From positions 1 to 64,000 of the forward strand of contig JAJZBM010000004.1 of the NCBI GenBank assembly GCA_021798915.1: a stretch of DNA of 64,000 nucleotides, given 5' to 3'. The stretch comes from Pseudomonadota bacterium. Its GTDB lineage: Bacteria > Pseudomonadota > Alphaproteobacteria > Acetobacterales > Acetobacteraceae. Numbering within the stretch: the stretch's first letter is position 1; each line of letters begins with the position of its first letter. Of the stretch, positions 61,983-64,000 are shown one piece after another. Below the pieces are notes generated by a model that did no database searches, was not told the origin of the DNA, and saw only the letters and a program-made list of their open reading frames with translations. A program made the position numbers and the translations under genes.

Positions 61983-62042
61983 CATCCAGCGGGGTCGAAG
62001 CCGGCGGGTGCGAAGGCGGATCGGGCCCGCCCATAACCGCGA

Positions 62043-63044
62043 TCAGATCACCTGAAACCCGGCCCAGAACGGATCACGCGGATCGACGAAGAGCGTATTG
62101 AGCCCGTGCAGACGGGCCCAGCCGGCGACGCTCGGGTGGATCGCCGCGTGGCCGGCGAGCGTCGTTTGCCCCTCGACGCGGCCCTCGAACAATGAGCCGA
62201 TGATGCTCTCGTGGATGAAATCCTCGCCGACGCGAAGCCGCCCGCGCGCCACCAATTGCGCCATCCGCGCCGAGGTGCCGGTGCCACAGGGCGAGCGGTC
62301 GATGCCCCGCGCGCCATAGAACACCGCGTTCCGCGCCGCCGCGCGCGGATCGCGCGGCGCGCCCGCCCAGAGGATGTGGGAGACACCGCGGATCGTCGGA
62401 TCGTCGGGGTGGATGACGGTCGCGGCGCGGTTGACGGCATCGCGCAACGCCGGGCTCAGGCGGAGGATATCATCGGCCGAGAGTGCCTCAAGCCCTTCAT
62501 AGCCCGGCTGCTTTTCGACGATCGCATAGAAATTGCCGCCATAGGCGATATCGACGGTGATTTCGCCCAAGCCCGGACATTCGACCCGGAGATCGGCTAC
62601 GGCGAGATAGGAGGGGACGTTGTGGAGGCGCACCGCCTCGATGAACCGCCCCTCGCGCCGATATTGCGCAACCACCCGCCCGGCCGGCGCATCCAGCGCC
62701 ACCTCACCCGCCCGCGCCGGGGTGATGAGGCCGTGTTCGAGCGCCATGGTCACCGTCCCGATGGTGCCGTGGCCGCACATCGGCAGCGCCCCGGAGACCT
62801 CGATGAACAGGATCGCGGCGTCGCAATCGGCGCGGAGCGGCGGGTAGAGGATGGCGCCGGACATCACGTCATGCCCGCGCGGCTCGAACATCAGGGCGCG
62901 GCGGATCCAGTCGAAACGGGCGATGAAATCGGCGCGTCTGTCGCTCATCGTCGCCCCGACGAGCGGCGGCGCACCGCCTGCGACGAGCCGGACCGGGTTG
63001 CCGCAGGTATGGCCGTCGAGGCAGAAGAAGCTATGCGGCTCCAT
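62043..63044 (-). CDS. 4-hydroxyproline 2-epimerase (proline racemase family)
   Basis: 333 aa. Both catalytic Cys are intact: Cys90 in MCGHGTIG and Cys253 in DRSPCGTGTSARMA, a pair of thiols that marks epimerases rather than dehydratases (Cys to Thr). It begins with SFFCLDGHTCGNPVRLV. It converts trans-4-hydroxy-L-proline to cis-4-hydroxy-D-proline. The downstream hydroxyproline genes are not here. It starts 10 nt after the murA stop (same strand). Confidence 0.9.
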   Translation of the reverse strand: MEPHSFFCLDGHTCGNPVRLVAGGAPPLVGATMSDRRADFIARFDWIRRALMFEPRGHDVMSGAILYPPLRADCDAAILFIEVSGALPMCGHGTIGTVTMALEHGLITPARAGEVALDAPAGRVVAQYRREGRFIEAVRLHNVPSYLAVADLRVECPGLGEITVDIAYGGNFYAIVEKQPGYEGLEALSADDILRLSPALRDAVNRAATVIHPDDPTIRGVSHILWAGAPRDPRAAARNAVFYGARGIDRSPCGTGTSARMAQLVARGRLRVGEDFIHESIIGSLFEGRVEGQTTLAGHAAIHPSVAGWARLHGLNTLFVDPRDPFWAGFQVI

Positions 63045-63053
63045 CGCCCGGGT

Positions 63054-64000
63054 TCACCCGGCGATCCGCTCGATCGCGGCGCCGCAGCCGGCGAGCTTCT
63101 CGACCAGCGCCTCATAGCCGCGATCGAGGTGATAGACGCGGTTGACGAGGGTCTCGCCGCGCGCAGCGAGGCCAGCCAGCACCAGCGAGACCGAGGCGCG
63201 GAGATCGGTCGCCATCACCGGCGCGCCGGAAAGCGCGCCAACCCCGCGCACGATCGCCGAGGCGCCATGGACATTGATCCGCGCCCCCATCCGGTTGAGT
63301 TCGGGGACATGCATGAAGCGGTTCTCGAAAATCGTCTCGGTGATCATCGCCGCCCCCTCGGCGACCGCCATCAGCGCCATGAATTGCGCCTGCATGTCGG
63401 TCGGAAAGCCGGGATAAGGCTCGGTCATCACATCGACGCCGGCAAGCCTTCCGGCGCGCCGGGCGCGGAGGCCGGACTCCGTCTCCTCGATCACCATGCC
63501 GGCCTCGACGAGCCGGCGGATGAGCGCCGCGAGATGCGTCGCCTCGCCGCCCGTGAGCAGGAGTTCGCCGCCGGTGACGCCGACCGCGCAGAGATAGGTG
63601 CCGGTCTCGATGCGGTCGGGCAGGATCTTATGGGTCGCGCCATGAAGCGCGGGGACGCCGGTGATCACCAGCCGGTCGCCGCCGATCCCGCTGATCTCCG
63701 CCCCCATGGCCTTGAGGCAGGCGGCGAGATCGCCGATTTCGGGCTCGCGCGCGGCATTGGCGATGATCGTCTCGCCCTCGGCCAGCGTCGCCGCCATCAG
63801 CAGATTTTCGGTGGCCCCCACGGATGGGAACGCCAGCACGATCTCCGCGCCGCGCAGCCGGCCACGCACCCGGGCATCGATATAGCCGCTCTCGAGCCGG
63901 ATCTCGGCCCCCATCTGCTCGAGCCCCTTGAGATGGAGATCGACCGGGCGCGTTCCGATGGCGCAGCCGCCGGGGAGCGAGACCCGCGCCTCGCCACAGC
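63054..64000 (-). CDS. murA: UDP-N-acetylglucosamine 1-carboxyvinyltransferase, 3' portion
   Basis: First step of peptidoglycan synthesis in the cytoplasm. Only the C-terminal 314 or so residues lie in the window; the gene enters from beyond 64000 on the minus strand. Residues seen include [48 protein letters not shown], and [17 protein letters not shown]. The catalytic Cys loop would be upstream of the part seen, or inside GGCAIG (Cys). Stop at 63054. Confidence 0.95.
   Translation of the reverse strand, partial: CGEARVSLPGGCAIGTRPVDLHLKGLEQMGAEIRLESGYIDARVRGRLRGAEIVLAFPSVGATENLLMAATLAEGETIIANAAREPEIGDLAACLKAMGAEISGIGGDRLVITGVPALHGATHKILPDRIETGTYLCAVGVTGGELLLTGGEATHLAALIRRLVEAGMVIEETESGLRARRAGRLAGVDVMTEPYPGFPTDMQAQFMALMAVAEGAAMITETIFENRFMHVPELNRMGARINVHGASAIVRGVGALSGAPVMATDLRASVSLVLAGLAARGETLVNRVYHLDRGYEALVEKLAGCGAAIERIAG

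Overview
This is a GC-rich, gene-dense chromosomal window from an alphaproteobacterium. I think Acetobacteraceae (Rhodospirillales) is most likely. Supporting signs are a bacterial Bpt/ATE-type transferase, a Hint_2-domain protein, the order TPR protein-bamB-der, a XoxF-type methanol dehydrogenase cluster, a PEP-CTERM lipase-like protein and a Kdo hydroxylase. The family assignment is inference; no 16S rRNA or tRNA was seen. Almost all of the sequence is coding. The few AT-rich patches stand out as promoter or repeat regions.

Layout. 1-4850: a hairpin-rich dispersed repeat, the leucyltransferase bpt, a Hint-domain protein behind an AT-rich promoter island, and a cobalamin riboswitch controlling a NiCoT cobalt/nickel permease. 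4913-15447: a polysaccharide or glycan region with two very large multidomain glycosyltransferases transcribed divergently, a TPR-sulfotransferase-glycosyltransferase fusion, and an orphan sensor kinase. 15622-24287: housekeeping genes, namely a TVP38-type membrane protein, rpmH-rnpA-yidD-yidC-engB, then fabD-fabG-acpP-fabF-mltG. 24337-34169: a COQ9/TetR-like protein, a small lipoprotein, TPR-bamB-der, thrC, an M16 peptidase, pmbA and a Tim44-domain protein. 34176-39811: a lanthanide-type methanol oxidation module (xoxF, xoxG, xoxJ and a CxxxCW rhodanese-like protein) next to three small, probably exported or functionally linked unknowns. 39744-47650: a seven-gene block on the minus strand made of a DeoR regulator, a ribose-type ABC importer with two permeases, an esterase and a GlpD-like dehydrogenase, with putative DeoR operators. 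47853-52222: mixed accessory genes (GDSL hydrolase, orphan 2Fe-2S subunit, cytochrome c, Tat-exported phosphatase, ATC-hydrolase-like protein, EamA exporter). 52243-58834: a tightly coupled six-gene acyl-CoA catabolic operon. 59038-64000: a CNNM/CBS transporter, a CX5R phosphatase, a Kdo hydroxylase, a 4-hydroxyproline epimerase and the 3' part of murA, which runs off the window.

How the parts work together. The central blocks are envelope and membrane biogenesis: YidC/YidD/EngB, fatty-acid synthesis, BamB, MltG, KdoO and MurA. Around them sit catabolic modules that each look self-contained: methanol oxidation with its own cytochrome and binding protein, a polyol or glycerol-derivative importer with its own regulator, and an acyl-CoA breakdown operon. 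I found no CRISPR array, prophage, transposase or toxin-antitoxin pair. The least explained items are the double-hairpin inverted-repeat element (three copies or remnants), the importer-esterase-GlpD operon with no kinase, the small genes beside xoxF, and the orphan molybdenum-hydroxylase 2Fe-2S subunit.
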